This document shows positions 1-9,204 of a DNA stretch of 64,000 nt, piece after piece. The stretch lies in the NCBI GenBank assembly GCA_023954035.1, contig JAMLIT010000011.1:17127-81126 (forward strand). Direction: 5' to 3'. The translations under genes were made by a program, and so were the position numbers. Source of the stretch: Burkholderiaceae bacterium. Its GTDB lineage: Bacteria > Pseudomonadota > Gammaproteobacteria > Burkholderiales > Burkholderiaceae_C. Below the pieces are notes generated by a model, which worked only from the letters and a program-made list of their open reading frames with translations, was not told the origin of the DNA and ran no database searches. Within the stretch, counting starts at the first letter, position 1. Every line of letters begins with the position of its first letter.

Positions 1-1274
1 CGCAGATTGTGGGACTGGCCAAGGATCTGGCGCGCTCGCTCAGCCTGGTGTCGATCCGCGTGGTTGAAACCATTCCGGGCAAGAATTTCATGGCGCTGGA
101 ATTGCCCAATGCGCGCCGCCAGACCATCAAGCTCTCCGAAATCCTGGGCTCGCAGATTTACCACGAAGGCAAAAGCCTGCTCACCATGGGCCTGGGCAAG
201 GACATTGTCGGCAACCCGGTGGTGGCCGATCTGGCCAAGATGCCGCACGTGCTGGTGGCCGGCACCACGGGCTCGGGCAAGTCGGTGGGCATCAACGCCA
301 TGATTCTGAGCCTGCTCTACAAGGCCGAGGCGCGCGACGTGCGCCTGCTGATGATCGACCCCAAGATGCTGGAAATGTCGGTCTACGAAGGTATTCCGCA
401 CCTGCTCGCGCCCGTAGTGACGGACATGAAGCAGGCTGCCAACGGCCTGAACTGGTGTGTGGGCGAGATGGAGCGGCGCTACAAGCTCATGAGCAAGCTG
501 GGCGTACGCAACCTGGCGGGCTACAACGTCAAGATCGACGAAGCCAAGGTGCGGGGCGAAACCCTTCCCAACCCCTTCAGCCTGACGCCCGAGGAGCCCG
601 AGCCCCTGGAGCGCCTGCCGCACATCGTCGTCGTCATCGACGAGCTGGCCGACCTGATGATGGTCGTCGGCAAGAAGATCGAGGAGCTGATTGCGCGTCT
701 GGCGCAAAAGGCGCGCGCCGCCGGCATCCACCTCATTCTGGCCACCCAGCGCCCCAGTGTCGACGTGATCACCGGTCTCATCAAGGCCAACATACCCACC
801 CGCATTGCCTTCCAGGTGTCGAGCAAGATCGACAGCCGCACCATCCTGGACCAGATGGGCGCCGAAGCGCTGCTGGGCATGGGCGACATGCTGTACATGG
901 CCAGCGGCACGGGCTTGCCGGTGCGCGTGCACGGCGCGTTTGTCAGCGACGAGGAGGTGCACCGCGTGGTCAGCTACTTGAAGAGCCAGGGCGAGCCCGA
1001 TTACATCGAGGGCGTGCTGGAGGGCGGAACCGTGGATGGGGACGGCGATCTATCGCTCGATGGCGAGACTGGCGGCGAGAAGGACCCGATGTACGACCAA
1101 GCGGTCGAAATCGTCCTCAAGGACCGCAAGGCCAGCATCAGCTACGTGCAGCGCAAGCTGCGTATCGGCTACAACCGCTCGGCGCGCCTCTTGGAAGACA
1201 TGGAAAAGGCGGGCTTGGTCAGCGGACTGACCACGAGCGGCCAGCGGGAAGTTCTTGTTCCTGCGAGAGAGTAA
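1..1274 (+). CDS. ftsK: DNA translocase FtsK, C-terminal motor (5' end outside window)
   Basis: This is the ATP-driven DNA pump that clears and aligns chromosome termini at the division septum and activates XerCD. The reading frame is open from the window edge, so the membrane domain and start codon lie outside. Counting from the first in-frame GTG at position 9, the Walker A motif GTTGSGKS is at residues 85-92 and the Walker B stretch VVVIDELAD is near residue 209. The last ~65 residues (starting [11 protein letters not shown]) match the winged-helix gamma domain that reads KOPS sequences. The protein ends at a normal place for the family, and lolA follows, a common neighbour. The identification is very secure; only the N-terminus is missing. 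Confidence 0.96.
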   Translation, partial: QIVGLAKDLARSLSLVSIRVVETIPGKNFMALELPNARRQTIKLSEILGSQIYHEGKSLLTMGLGKDIVGNPVVADLAKMPHVLVAGTTGSGKSVGINAMILSLLYKAEARDVRLLMIDPKMLEMSVYEGIPHLLAPVVTDMKQAANGLNWCVGEMERRYKLMSKLGVRNLAGYNVKIDEAKVRGETLPNPFSLTPEEPEPLERLPHIVVVIDELADLMMVVGKKIEELIARLAQKARAAGIHLILATQRPSVDVITGLIKANIPTRIAFQVSSKIDSRTILDQMGAEALLGMGDMLYMASGTGLPVRVHGAFVSDEEVHRVVSYLKSQGEPDYIEGVLEGGTVDGDGDLSLDGETGGEKDPMYDQAVEIVLKDRKASISYVQRKLRIGYNRSARLLEDMEKAGLVSGLTTSGQREVLVPARE

Positions 1275-1480
1275 TCGGCGCGTCCCCCTGAGCGGCTGCG
1301 CCGCTCGGTGCAACCGCCAGAGGCGGAAGCTCTTCGGGGACGTCCAAGCCGGCGCGGCGGGGCGGCCCGGCCGGCATAGGCCCTTGCGCGGCTTTCGCCG
1401 GTAAGTGGCGCGCCCTTCTTCCTACGTTGGTGGTTGCTCTTGCTGCGTTAGAACGGAAGTTGACTTCTAAGGTTACGTGA

Positions 1481-2113
1481 ATGAAAAAGATACTCACTGC
1501 AATTTTCATAGCTGCCAGCGCTTGTGCAGCAAGCGCTGACGGGTTAAAAAGCCTTGAATCCTTTATGCAGAACACGCGCTCGGCGCAGGCCGAGTTCACG
1601 CAGGAAGTGACGGCGCCGGCGAAGAACGGCCAGGCGCCGCGCACCAGGACGTCGAGCGGAAGTTTTGCTTTTGAGCGACCGGGGCAGTTTCGCTTCGATT
1701 ACAAAAAGCCCTTTGCCCAGACCATCGTGGCCGACGGCAAGACGCTGTGGCTGTACGACGCCGATCTGAACCAGGTGACCGAGCGCGCCCAATCCAAAGC
1801 GCTGGGCAGCACGCCGGCGGCGCTGCTGGCGTCCGCGCCGAACCTGCAGGCGCTGACGAAGGACTTTGTCCTGGAATCGGCCCCTGAGCAGGACGGCTTG
1901 CAGTGGGTGAACGCAACGCCCAAGGCCAAAGACGGTCAGCTGCAAAGCGTGCGGGTGGGCTTGCGTGGCGAGCAGCTGGCGGCGCTGGAAATTTTGGATA
2001 GCTTTGGCCAGCGCTCGTTGATCCGCTTTGAGAACGTGCAGGCCAACCCCGATTTGCCTTCGACCACCTTTGATTTCAAGGTGCCGCAGGGGGCCGACGT
2101 ACTCAAGCAATAG
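1481..2113 (+). CDS. lolA: Outer-membrane lipoprotein carrier protein LolA
   Basis: LolA is the periplasmic chaperone that carries lipoproteins released by LolCDE to LolB on the outer membrane. The 210-residue product starts MKKILTAIF and has a signal peptide of about 19 residues ending near ASA. The mature protein has the expected LolA pattern: an early SLESFMQNTRSAQAEFTQ-like helix, then SGSFAFERPGQFRFDY and a late LDSFGQRSLIRFENV segment. Length is normal for the family. It lies 206 bp downstream of ftsK, and ftsK-lolA-rarA is a familiar order in beta- and gammaproteobacteria. I see nothing abnormal in it. Confidence 0.93.
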   Translation: MKKILTAIFIAASACAASADGLKSLESFMQNTRSAQAEFTQEVTAPAKNGQAPRTRTSSGSFAFERPGQFRFDYKKPFAQTIVADGKTLWLYDADLNQVTERAQSKALGSTPAALLASAPNLQALTKDFVLESAPEQDGLQWVNATPKAKDGQLQSVRVGLRGEQLAALEILDSFGQRSLIRFENVQANPDLPSTTFDFKVPQGADVLKQ

Positions 2114-2121
2114 CACGGCCG

Positions 2122-2359
2122 ATGCGATCTGCCTTGCTTTGTGTGGTGGCCAGTGCACTGGCGATTGATGGCCACGCAGCTTCGTACGATTGCGCCGCCG
2201 CCAAAACGGCCGTGGAGAAGCACATTTGCAGCGTCCCCTTGCTCAGTCGCCTCGACGAGGCAATGGCCGCCAGACCCAGCGATGTTGTCGTCGGACGTGG
2301 ACCTTTCGCGCAGGGCGCTGCGGGCCGAGCAGCGCCAATGGCTGGTGGACGTTGACTAG
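2122..2359 (+). pseudogene. LprI-like (lysozyme-inhibitor type) small secreted protein, frameshifted
   Basis: The first ~50 codons from ATG 2122 give a signal peptide followed by a cysteine-bearing segment (SYDCAAAKTAVEKHICS, then LSRLDEAMA). This is the LprI / DUF1311 pattern found in lysozyme inhibitors and small periplasmic proteins. The rest of the pattern (RRALRAEQRQWLVDVD) continues only in the neighbouring frame and ends at the TAG at 2357-2359. A shift near 2280 is therefore needed to join them. Even when joined, the family's usual final cysteine is missing. I read this as a decayed gene; a sequencing error of one base is the alternative. Confidence 0.5.
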
Positions 2360-2360
2360 C

Positions 2361-3158
2361 ATGGCAACACATCGCCGCCCGCGGGTATTTGTGCGCTCGG
2401 CAGCGGTCGAGCGCATGCGGCAAAAGCTGCTTAGCGACTCCTTTGCGCACGCGCAAATGGCGCTCATTGTGCTGCTCACCGGAGGCTGCGGCCTGCTGGC
2501 GTCGTTTTCCCTGCTGCGCTACGGGATGGGCAGCATGGCGCTGCGTTACCCGTTGGCGCTGGGTCTGGCCTACCTGTTTTTCTTGTTCCTGATTTGGCTG
2601 TGGCTGCGCACCAACGCGCGCGACTGGCTTGATGTTCCCGATTTCGCCAACGCGGTACCGGGCCGCGACTGCGGGGGCGCACCAGCCATGCGCAGCGGTA
2701 CCGGCGGCGACTTTGCGGGCGGCGGAGCGTCGGGCGATTTCGAGGTGCTGGCATCATCTCCCCTACTGCCCGCCAGCCCAGCCAGTGCCGATTCGCCGTT
2801 GTCCTCGGTGGGCGATGCCGTGGGCTCGGTCACGGACGCTGATGAGTTCGCGATTGCGCTCTTGGCCATTGCACTGGCCGTGGGCCTGGCATTCGCCTCG
2901 CTATACGTGGTGTACATCGCTCCGGTGCTGTTTGCTGAAGTGTTGGTGGACGGCGCGCTGTCGTACGCGCTGTTTCGCCATTTGCGTGGGCAAGACCCAA
3001 CGCATTGGCTGACCAGCACGTTCAAGCGCACCGCGCTGCCATTTGTCATTGCGGCGCTGTTCCTCGCGGGCATGGGCGCGGCCATGTCGGCCTACGCGCC
3101 CGACGCGCATTCCGTCGGCCAGTTCGTCAAACAGGCGCAAAGGAGGCAGGGGGCATGA
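2361..3158 (+). CDS. Hypothetical multi-spanning membrane protein
   Basis: This 265-residue product starts at the ATG at 2361, two bases after the stop of the LprI-like remnant. Hydrophobic stretches at about residues 33-52, 63-80, 172-200 and 228-250 suggest four membrane segments. A long Gly/Ser/Ala-rich, low-complexity linker (about residues 95-165) sits between the second and third. I recognise no catalytic motif and cannot assign a family. Its TGA overlaps the rarA start in an ATGA junction, so the two are probably translationally coupled. The upstream small secreted-protein remnant may once have belonged to the same unit. Confidence 0.6.
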   Translation: MATHRRPRVFVRSAAVERMRQKLLSDSFAHAQMALIVLLTGGCGLLASFSLLRYGMGSMALRYPLALGLAYLFFLFLIWLWLRTNARDWLDVPDFANAVPGRDCGGAPAMRSGTGGDFAGGGASGDFEVLASSPLLPASPASADSPLSSVGDAVGSVTDADEFAIALLAIALAVGLAFASLYVVYIAPVLFAEVLVDGALSYALFRHLRGQDPTHWLTSTFKRTALPFVIAALFLAGMGAAMSAYAPDAHSVGQFVKQAQRRQGA

Positions 3159-4474
3159 GAAAAACTCCGACTGCCGCACACCAGCCGCTGGCCGAGCGCT
3201 TGCGCCCCAAAACCCTGGGCGAAGTGATAGGGCAAGCCCAGCTGCTCGGCCCCGGCATGCCGCTGCGCCTGGCGTTCGAGTCGGGCAGGCCGCATTCCTG
3301 CATCCTGTGGGGGCCGCCTGGCACCGGCAAGACGACGATCGCCCGCCTGATGGCCGATGCGTTTGATGCGCAGTTCATTGCGATCAGCGCGGTGCTCGGG
3401 GGCGTCAAGGACATTCGCGAAGCCGTCGAGCGGGCCACGGCTGCGCGGGACGGCCTGGAGCAGCGGCGCACCATCGTTTTTGTCGACGAAGTGCACCGCT
3501 TCAACAAGTCGCAGCAGGATGCGTTCTTGCCGCATGTCGAATCGGGCCTTTTCACCTTTGTCGGCGCCACCACGGAGAACCCGTCGTTCGAGGTCAACTC
3601 GGCGCTGCTGTCCCGCGCCACCGTGTATGTGCTGGAGCCGCTCGGGCCTGGGGATTTAAAGCAAATTGTGGCTCTGGCGCAGGCGGAACAAGCGCTACCA
3701 GCTATTGAAAGCGTAGCGGTAGAGCGCTTGGTCGCCTACGCCGACGGCGACGCCCGGCGCCTGCTCAATACGCTCGAAACCCTGGCCATGGCGGCCGGGC
3801 AGGAGAAGGTGGAAGCCATCACCGACGCCTGGCTGCTGCGCGTGCTGGGCGAGCGCCTGCGCCGCTACGACAAGGGCGGCGAGCAGTTCTACGACACCAT
3901 CAGCGCGCTGCACAAAGCGGTGCGCGGCTCGGACCCGGACGCTGCGCTCTACTGGCTGGTGCGCATGCTCGACGGCGGCGCCGACCCGCGCTACATGGCG
4001 CGGCGCATGGTGCGCATGGCCAGCGAAGACATCGGCCTGGCCGATCCGCGCGCGCTGCGCCTGGCGCTGGACGCAGCAGAAGTCTACGAGCGCCTGGGCA
4101 GCCCCGAGGGCGAGCTGGCGCTGGCGCAGTGCGTGGTCTATCTGGCTGTGGCACCGAAATCGAACGCGGTCTACAAAGCCTATAACGCGGCGCGCGCCTT
4201 CATCAAGCAGGACGGCACGCGGCCCGTTCCCATGCATTTGCGCAATGCGCCGACGAAGCTGATGAAGCAGCTCGACTACGGCAAGGGCTACCGCTACGCG
4301 CACGACGAGGCAGATGGCTTTGCCGCAGGCGAGACCTACCTGCCGGAGGGCCTGGCCACCCCCGGTTTCTACCAACCCGTGCCGCGCGGACTGGAGATTC
4401 GGATCGGGGAAAAACTCGACGAATTGCGTGCGCGCAACCACAACGCCGGACGGGATCCGCAGACGCCCCGGTAG
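3155..4474 (+). CDS. rarA: Replication-associated recombination protein A (MgsA/RarA AAA+ ATPase)
   Basis: RarA is a clamp-loader-like AAA+ ATPase that acts at stalled replication forks. The start is the ATG at 3155, preceded by AGGAGG and overlapping the upstream stop; it gives 439 residues, the normal size. Early family signature (LAERLRPKTLGEVIGQ), Walker A (GPPGTGKTT, about residues 54-62) and Walker B (VFVDEVHRFNKSQQD, about 108-122) are present, as are the sensor region ATTENPSFEVNSALLSRA and the C-terminal YAHD-type tail. Residues ~167-186 fall in an unusually AT-rich patch that matches the interspersed element described separately at 3656-3712; the frame is kept through it. Confidence 0.94.
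   Translation: MRKTPTAAHQPLAERLRPKTLGEVIGQAQLLGPGMPLRLAFESGRPHSCILWGPPGTGKTTIARLMADAFDAQFIAISAVLGGVKDIREAVERATAARDGLEQRRTIVFVDEVHRFNKSQQDAFLPHVESGLFTFVGATTENPSFEVNSALLSRATVYVLEPLGPGDLKQIVALAQAEQALPAIESVAVERLVAYADGDARRLLNTLETLAMAAGQEKVEAITDAWLLRVLGERLRRYDKGGEQFYDTISALHKAVRGSDPDAALYWLVRMLDGGADPRYMARRMVRMASEDIGLADPRALRLALDAAEVYERLGSPEGELALAQCVVYLAVAPKSNAVYKAYNAARAFIKQDGTRPVPMHLRNAPTKLMKQLDYGKGYRYAHDEADGFAAGETYLPEGLATPGFYQPVPRGLEIRIGEKLDELRARNHNAGRDPQTPR
3656..3712 (-). repeat. Interspersed ~60-bp element, copy inside rarA
   Basis: Read on the minus strand this stretch gives CAATAGCTGGTAGCGCTTG, then a diverged middle, then CCAGAGCCACAATTTGC. That lines up with the other copies (ATAGCTG, AGCGCTTAT, GCTGGAGGCCAATTT). 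It encodes part of the RarA lid region without breaking the frame. It is one of the more diverged copies on the right-hand arm. Confidence 0.55.
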
Positions 4475-4626
4475 GCATTCGGTGATAAGTCCATACCGGG
4501 CCAAATGGCGCGAAAATTAGACAGACTTATGTTTTGCGCATCCCGCTGATGCGCTGCAAACCCAAGGGAAAACCCCTCCAAACCCGCATCCGTGCTGCGT
4601 TTGCACATCGCTACAATTCCGCCTTC

Positions 4627-4660
4627 AAACCCGCGCGGCTACTTTCCTGGCGGGTTTTTT
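4627..4660 (+). terminator. Rho-independent terminator / possible leader attenuator before livH
   Basis: An 8-bp stem (AAACCCGC paired with GCGGGTTT) closes a 15-base loop and is followed by a run of six T. It could end the rarA transcript. It also lies just after a possible -10 box (TACAAT at 4612-4617) and 80 bp before livH, so it might instead sit in the liv leader. No other gene lies in the 267-bp gap between rarA and livH. Confidence 0.65.
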
Positions 4661-4741
4661 GCTAGATGGCAGACGGGCTCACAAGGCCGCACCCGCGCAG
4701 GGTGCCTGCATACCGAGCCCGCCACAAACGAAGGACTTCTT

Positions 4742-5671
4742 ATGGAAATCTTGCTGCAGCAGATCATCAACGGTCTGGTTCTCGGCAGCATGTACGCCTT
4801 GATAGCCTTGGGCTACACCATGGTGTACGGCATCATTCAACTGATCAACTTTGCGCATGGCGAGGTGCTGATGATAGGCGCGCTCACCAGCTGGAGCTGC
4901 ATCCACCTCATGCAGGATGCCATGCCCTGGGCGCCGGGATGGTTGATCCTTCTGCTTGCCACCATCATTGCCTGCATCGTGGCTGCGGCGCTGAACTTCA
5001 CGATTGAAAAGGTGGCATACCGGCCGCTGCGCAATGCGTCGCGCCTGGCGCCACTCATTACCGCGCTGGGCATGTCCATCCTGCTGCAGACGCTGGCCAT
5101 GATCATCTGGAAGCCGAACTACAAACCCTATCCCACGCTGCTGCCGGCCGCGCCTTTCGAGGTGGCGGGGGCAGTGATCACGTCCACGCAGATTCTGATC
5201 CTGGGCGTCACCGCGATTTCCCTGGCCATCCTGACCTGGCTGGTGGGCTATACCAACCTGGGCCGGGCCATGCGCGCTACGGCAGAAAACCCGCGGGTGG
5301 CCGCGCTCATGGGCGTCAAGCCCGACATGGTGATTTCTGCCACCTTCATCATCGGCGCCATCCTGGCGGCCATTGCCGGCATCATGTATGCATCCAATTA
5401 CGGGACGGCGCAGCACACCATGGGCTTTCTTCCTGGCCTCAAAGCCTTTACCGCCGCGGTGTTCGGCGGCATCGGCAATCTGGCCGGCGCGGTGGTGGGC
5501 GGCATCCTGCTGGGGCTGATCGAGGCGATCGGCTCGGGCTACATCGGCACCCTCACCGGCGGCGTGCTGGGCAGCAACTATGCCGACATCTTTGCCTTCA
5601 TCGTGCTGATCATCATCCTGACGCTGCGGCCGTCGGGCCTGTTCGGCGAACGCGTGGCCGACCGCGCCTGA
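4742..5671 (+). CDS. livH: Branched-chain amino-acid ABC transporter permease LivH
   Basis: LivH is one of the two inner-membrane permeases of the high-affinity leucine/isoleucine/valine-type ABC importer. The ATG at 4742 gives 309 residues, the usual length, beginning MEILLQQIINGLVLGSMYAL, a strong LivH start. The protein is hydrophobic throughout with many membrane segments, and it has the family's INFAHGE motif near residue 37 and a GGIGNLAGAVVGGILLG stretch late on. It heads livH-livM-livG-livF. No periplasmic binding protein gene (livJ/K) is present in the window, so the substrate within the amino-acid/amide class stays uncertain. Confidence 0.93.
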   Translation: MEILLQQIINGLVLGSMYALIALGYTMVYGIIQLINFAHGEVLMIGALTSWSCIHLMQDAMPWAPGWLILLLATIIACIVAAALNFTIEKVAYRPLRNASRLAPLITALGMSILLQTLAMIIWKPNYKPYPTLLPAAPFEVAGAVITSTQILILGVTAISLAILTWLVGYTNLGRAMRATAENPRVAALMGVKPDMVISATFIIGAILAAIAGIMYASNYGTAQHTMGFLPGLKAFTAAVFGGIGNLAGAVVGGILLGLIEAIGSGYIGTLTGGVLGSNYADIFAFIVLIIILTLRPSGLFGERVADRA

Positions 5672-5684
5672 GGAGGACCTGACC

Positions 5685-6764
5685 ATGAAGCAAAAAAATA
5701 TTGCCCTCTGGGTCATCGGCGCCATCGCGCTGCTGGTGTTGCCCCTCATCCTGCAGTCCTTTGGCAGTGCCTGGGTGCGCATCGCCGACCTGGCCCTGCT
5801 GTACATCATGCTGGCCTTGGGCCTGAACATCGTGGTCGGCTACGCGGGCCTGCTGGACCTGGGCTATGTGGCCTTCTACGCCGTGGGCGCCTACCTGTTC
5901 GCGCTGCTGGCTTCGCCGCATCTGGCGGACACCTTCGCCGGTTTCGCGGCGATGTTCCCCAATGGCCTGCACTTTTCCATGTGGCTGGTCATTCCCATTG
6001 CCCTGGTTCTGGCGGCGTTTACGGGGGTGCTGCTGGGCATTCCGGTGCTCAAGCTGCGAGGGGACTATCTGGCCATCGTGACGCTGGGTTTCGGGGAGAT
6101 CATTCGCATCTTCATGAACAACCTGGACCACCCGATCAACATCACCAACGGCCCCAAGGGGCTTGGGCAGATCGATTCGGTGCACATCTTCGGCTTCGAC
6201 TTTGGCCGGGCCCACGAACTGTTCGGCTTCGAGATCCGCTCGGTCTCGATGTACTACTACCTGTTCCTTTTCCTGGTGCTGGTCACGGTTCTGGTGTGCT
6301 ACCGGCTGCAGGACTCGCGCATCGGCCGCGCGTGGATGGCCATTCGCGAGGACGAAATCGCCGCCAAGGCCATGGGCATCAACACGCGCAACATGAAGCT
6401 GCTGGCTTTCGGCATGGGCGCGTCGTTTGGCGGCGTCTCGGGCGTGATGTTCTCGGCATTCCAGGGCTTTGTCTCGCCCGAGTCGTTCAGCCTGATGGAG
6501 TCGGTGATGATCGTTGCCATGGTCGTGCTGGGCGGCATCGGCCACATTCCGGGCGTGATTCTGGGCGCCATCCTGCTGTCCGCATTGCCCGAAGTGCTGC
6601 GCTACGTGGCGGGCCCGCTGCAGTCCATGACCGACGGGCGCCTGGACTCGGCCATCCTGCGGCAGTTGCTGATTGCGCTCGCCATGATCACCGTGATGCT
6701 GATTCGTCCCCGCGGCCTGTGGCCGGCTCCCGAGCACGGCAAGAGCCTGGAACAGAAGACCTGA
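5685..6764 (+). CDS. livM: Branched-chain amino-acid ABC transporter permease LivM
   Basis: This is the second permease of the Liv importer, with 359 residues and many hydrophobic helices. Recognisable family features are YIMLALGLNIVVGYAGLLDLG near the start, the motif LRGDYLAIVTLGFGEIIR in the cytoplasmic coupling region, and GGIGHIPGVILGAILL towards the end. It starts 13 bp after livH behind an AGGAGGACC ribosome-binding site and is followed 20 bp later by livG. The C-terminus PRGLWPAPEHGKSLEQ is typical of proteobacterial LivM. Nothing is abnormal. Confidence 0.93.
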   Translation: MKQKNIALWVIGAIALLVLPLILQSFGSAWVRIADLALLYIMLALGLNIVVGYAGLLDLGYVAFYAVGAYLFALLASPHLADTFAGFAAMFPNGLHFSMWLVIPIALVLAAFTGVLLGIPVLKLRGDYLAIVTLGFGEIIRIFMNNLDHPINITNGPKGLGQIDSVHIFGFDFGRAHELFGFEIRSVSMYYYLFLFLVLVTVLVCYRLQDSRIGRAWMAIREDEIAAKAMGINTRNMKLLAFGMGASFGGVSGVMFSAFQGFVSPESFSLMESVMIVAMVVLGGIGHIPGVILGAILLSALPEVLRYVAGPLQSMTDGRLDSAILRQLLIALAMITVMLIRPRGLWPAPEHGKSLEQKT

Positions 6765-6784
6765 ACACCGCAGAAAGACACAAC

Positions 6785-7567
6785 ATGGCAGAGAACTCCA
6801 ATGCGCCGGTGCTCAAGGTCGCCGGCATTTCCAAGCGGTTCGGTGGTTTGCAGGCGCTCTCGGACGTCGGCATCACCATCCAGCGCGGCCAGGTCTATGG
6901 TTTGATCGGACCCAACGGCGCAGGCAAAACCACCTTCTTCAACGTGATCACCGGGCTCTACACGCCCGACAGCGGCAGTTTCGAGCTGGCCGGCAAGCCT
7001 TACGAACCCAAGGCCGTGCACCTGGTGGCCAAGGCAGGCATCGCCAGAACCTTCCAGAACATTCGCTTGTTTGCTGAAATGACGGCGCTGGAAAACGTGA
7101 TGGTTGGGCGGCACATCCGCACCCATTCGGGACTCTTTGGCGCCGTGTTTCGCACCAAGGGCTTCAAGAAGGAGGAGGCCCAGATCGCCAAGCGCGCGCA
7201 GGAGCTGCTGGACTACGTCGGCATCGGCAGCTACGCCGACTACAAGGCCCGCACGCTGTCCTACGGCGACCAGCGGCGCCTGGAAATTGCCCGGGCGCTG
7301 GCCACCGACCCGCAGCTGATCGCGCTCGACGAGCCCGCAGCCGGAATGAACGCCACTGAAAAAGTCATGTTGCGCGAGCTGATCGATCGCATCCGCAACG
7401 ACAACCGCACGATTTTGCTGATCGAGCACGATGTCAAGCTGGTGATGGGCCTGTGCGATCGCGTCACCGTGCTCGACTACGGCAAGCAGATTGCGGAAGG
7501 AACGCCCGCCGACGTGCAGAAGGACGAAAAAGTCATTGAGGCCTATCTGGGCACCGGAGGACATTGA
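6785..7567 (+). CDS. livG: Branched-chain amino-acid ABC transporter ATPase LivG
   Basis: LivG is one of two cytoplasmic ATPases powering the importer. From the ATG at 6785 there are 260 residues. Walker A (GPNGAGKTT) is at residues 42-50, the ABC signature appears as LSYGDQRRLEIARAL, and Walker B is LIALDEPAAGM followed by the LivG-typical C-terminal helix. It lies 20 bp after livM, and its stop overlaps the region just before livF. The start was chosen because upstream codons in the same frame only extend into livM. The length matches the family. Confidence 0.94.
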   Translation: MAENSNAPVLKVAGISKRFGGLQALSDVGITIQRGQVYGLIGPNGAGKTTFFNVITGLYTPDSGSFELAGKPYEPKAVHLVAKAGIARTFQNIRLFAEMTALENVMVGRHIRTHSGLFGAVFRTKGFKKEEAQIAKRAQELLDYVGIGSYADYKARTLSYGDQRRLEIARALATDPQLIALDEPAAGMNATEKVMLRELIDRIRNDNRTILLIEHDVKLVMGLCDRVTVLDYGKQIAEGTPADVQKDEKVIEAYLGTGGH

Positions 7568-7569
7568 GC

Positions 7570-8298
7570 ATGGCCGAGCAAAACAACAACATTCTTTTGC
7601 AGGTCAGCGGCCTCAAGGTGGGCTATGGCGGCATCCAGGCCGTCAAAGGCATTGATTTTGAAGTGCGCACCGGCGAGCTGGTCTCCCTCATTGGCTCCAA
7701 CGGTGCGGGCAAGACGACCACGATGAAGGCCATTACCGGGACGCTGACGTTTGCCGACGGTGACATCCGTTACCAGGGCGAGAGCATCCGGGGGCAAGGC
7801 GCCTGGGATCTGGTCAAGAAGGGCCTGGTCATGGTGCCCGAGGGGCGCGGCGTGTTTGCCCGCATGACCATCGTCGAAAACCTGCAGATGGGCGCCTTCA
7901 CCCGACGCGACAAGGCGGGCATTGCCGCCGACATCGATCGCATGTTCGCGCTCTTTCCCCGCCTCAAGGAGCGGTGCGACCAGTTGGCCGGCACCATGTC
8001 CGGCGGCGAGCAGCAGATGCTGGCCATGGCCCGGGCGCTGATGAGCCAGCCCAAGCTGCTGCTGCTTGACGAGCCCTCCATGGGCCTCTCGCCGCTCATG
8101 GTGGACAAGATTTTCGAAGTCGTGCGCGACGTGTACGCCCAGGGCGTCACGGTGCTGCTGGTCGAGCAGAACGCCAGCCGGGCGCTGGCCATTGCCAACC
8201 GTGGCTACGTGATGGAGTCGGGCATCATCACCATGACCGGCCCCGGCAAGGAATTGCTGAGCGACCCCAAGGTGCGCGCCGCCTATCTCGGCGAGTGA
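7570..8298 (+). CDS. livF: Branched-chain amino-acid ABC transporter ATPase LivF
   Basis: This is the second ATPase of the Liv importer. The ATG at 7570 sits 8 bp after GGAGG; a TTG at 7564 is a weaker alternative start. The 242-residue product has Walker A (GSNGAGKTT) at residues 42-50, the signature MSGGEQQMLAMARAL and Walker B LLLLDEPSMGLSP, all in LivF form. It is the last gene of the liv run; 240 bp without a gene follow before the phosphate module. The LivG/LivF order is typical and the pair probably forms a heterodimer. Confidence 0.94.
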   Translation: MAEQNNNILLQVSGLKVGYGGIQAVKGIDFEVRTGELVSLIGSNGAGKTTTMKAITGTLTFADGDIRYQGESIRGQGAWDLVKKGLVMVPEGRGVFARMTIVENLQMGAFTRRDKAGIAADIDRMFALFPRLKERCDQLAGTMSGGEQQMLAMARALMSQPKLLLLDEPSMGLSPLMVDKIFEVVRDVYAQGVTVLLVEQNASRALAIANRGYVMESGIITMTGPGKELLSDPKVRAAYLGE

Positions 8299-8538
8299 TG
8301 CCGGTGCTGGCCGTCCGCCAGCCCGCACGTTCCTTGCCACCAGGCCAGGGTCGCCACGCTTTTGCGGGAGCTGGCGCCACTGGCATCGCGGGCCCGCGAT
8401 GCAGGCAAGGCGCTGGCCGTCAGTTTCCCTTCATGGGCGCAGGAATGTGCGCGGTAAACTCGCGCCACATTCCCGAAACCCATTCCGTGGTTTCGTCACG
8501 CTGTTGACGTCTCTTACCGCACCCCCCTGGAGTTCCAC

Positions 8539-9186
8539 ATGCTGTTTGGCAAGCTCTTGCCGCGCGAAGGCAACTTTTTCGAAATGTTCAACCAGCACGC
8601 CGAACTGATCGTGGAAGCGGCCCGGGCGTTCGGACAACTGGTGGCCCATTACAACGACCCGCACATGCGCGAGAAGTACGCACGGGACGTGGACAACGCC
8701 GAGCGCGCCGCCGACCGCATCACCCATGAAGTGAACAAGGCGGTGCACAAGACCTTCATCACGCCGATCGACCGCGAGCAGATCCATTCCCTGATCAACA
8801 CCATGGACGACGTGGCCGACCTGATCCAGGACTCCGCCGAAACCATGAGCCTCTACGACATCCGCGAGATGACCGATGAAATCGCCCGCCTGACGGAGCT
8901 GAGCGTGCGCGCCGTGGAGCGCATGCGCGACGCGGTCAAGCTCTTGAACAAGCTGGCCGATACCGCCACGGCGGAAGCGGCGCTCAAGACCTGCGAAGAA
9001 ATCGACAAGCTCGAGAGCGACGCCGACCGCGTGCTGCGCAGCGCCATGAGCAAGTTGTTCCGCGAAGAGCCCGACGTGCGCGAACTGATCAAGCTCAAGG
9101 CCATCTACGAACTGCTGGAGACCATCACCGACAAGTGCGAAGACGTCGCCAACCTCATCGAGGGCATCGTCCTCGAGAACTCCTGA
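8539..9186 (+). CDS. DUF47 family (PhoU-like) phosphate transport regulator
   Basis: DUF47 proteins are all-helical relatives of PhoU that pair with low-affinity Pit phosphate transporters and are thought to tune their activity. The product has 215 residues, the standard size, and begins MLFGKLLPREGNFFEMFNQH, a strong family start. It has the expected E/D-rich helical repeats and the ITDKCEDVANLIEGIVLENS end. It lies 18 bp before pit, so the two are almost certainly co-transcribed. The assignment to family is firm; the regulatory mechanism is inferred from relatives. Confidence 0.92.
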   Translation: MLFGKLLPREGNFFEMFNQHAELIVEAARAFGQLVAHYNDPHMREKYARDVDNAERAADRITHEVNKAVHKTFITPIDREQIHSLINTMDDVADLIQDSAETMSLYDIREMTDEIARLTELSVRAVERMRDAVKLLNKLADTATAEAALKTCEEIDKLESDADRVLRSAMSKLFREEPDVRELIKLKAIYELLETITDKCEDVANLIEGIVLENS

Positions 9187-9204
9187 GCCTGGCTCCCGCA
9201 CGCA

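Noticed and set aside
1995-2030. Possible tenth copy of the interspersed element in lolA (GGATAGCTTTGGCCAGCGCTC)
   Set aside because: The residues encoded (LDSFGQRSLIRF) are the conserved LolA motif itself, and the second half of the element is absent.
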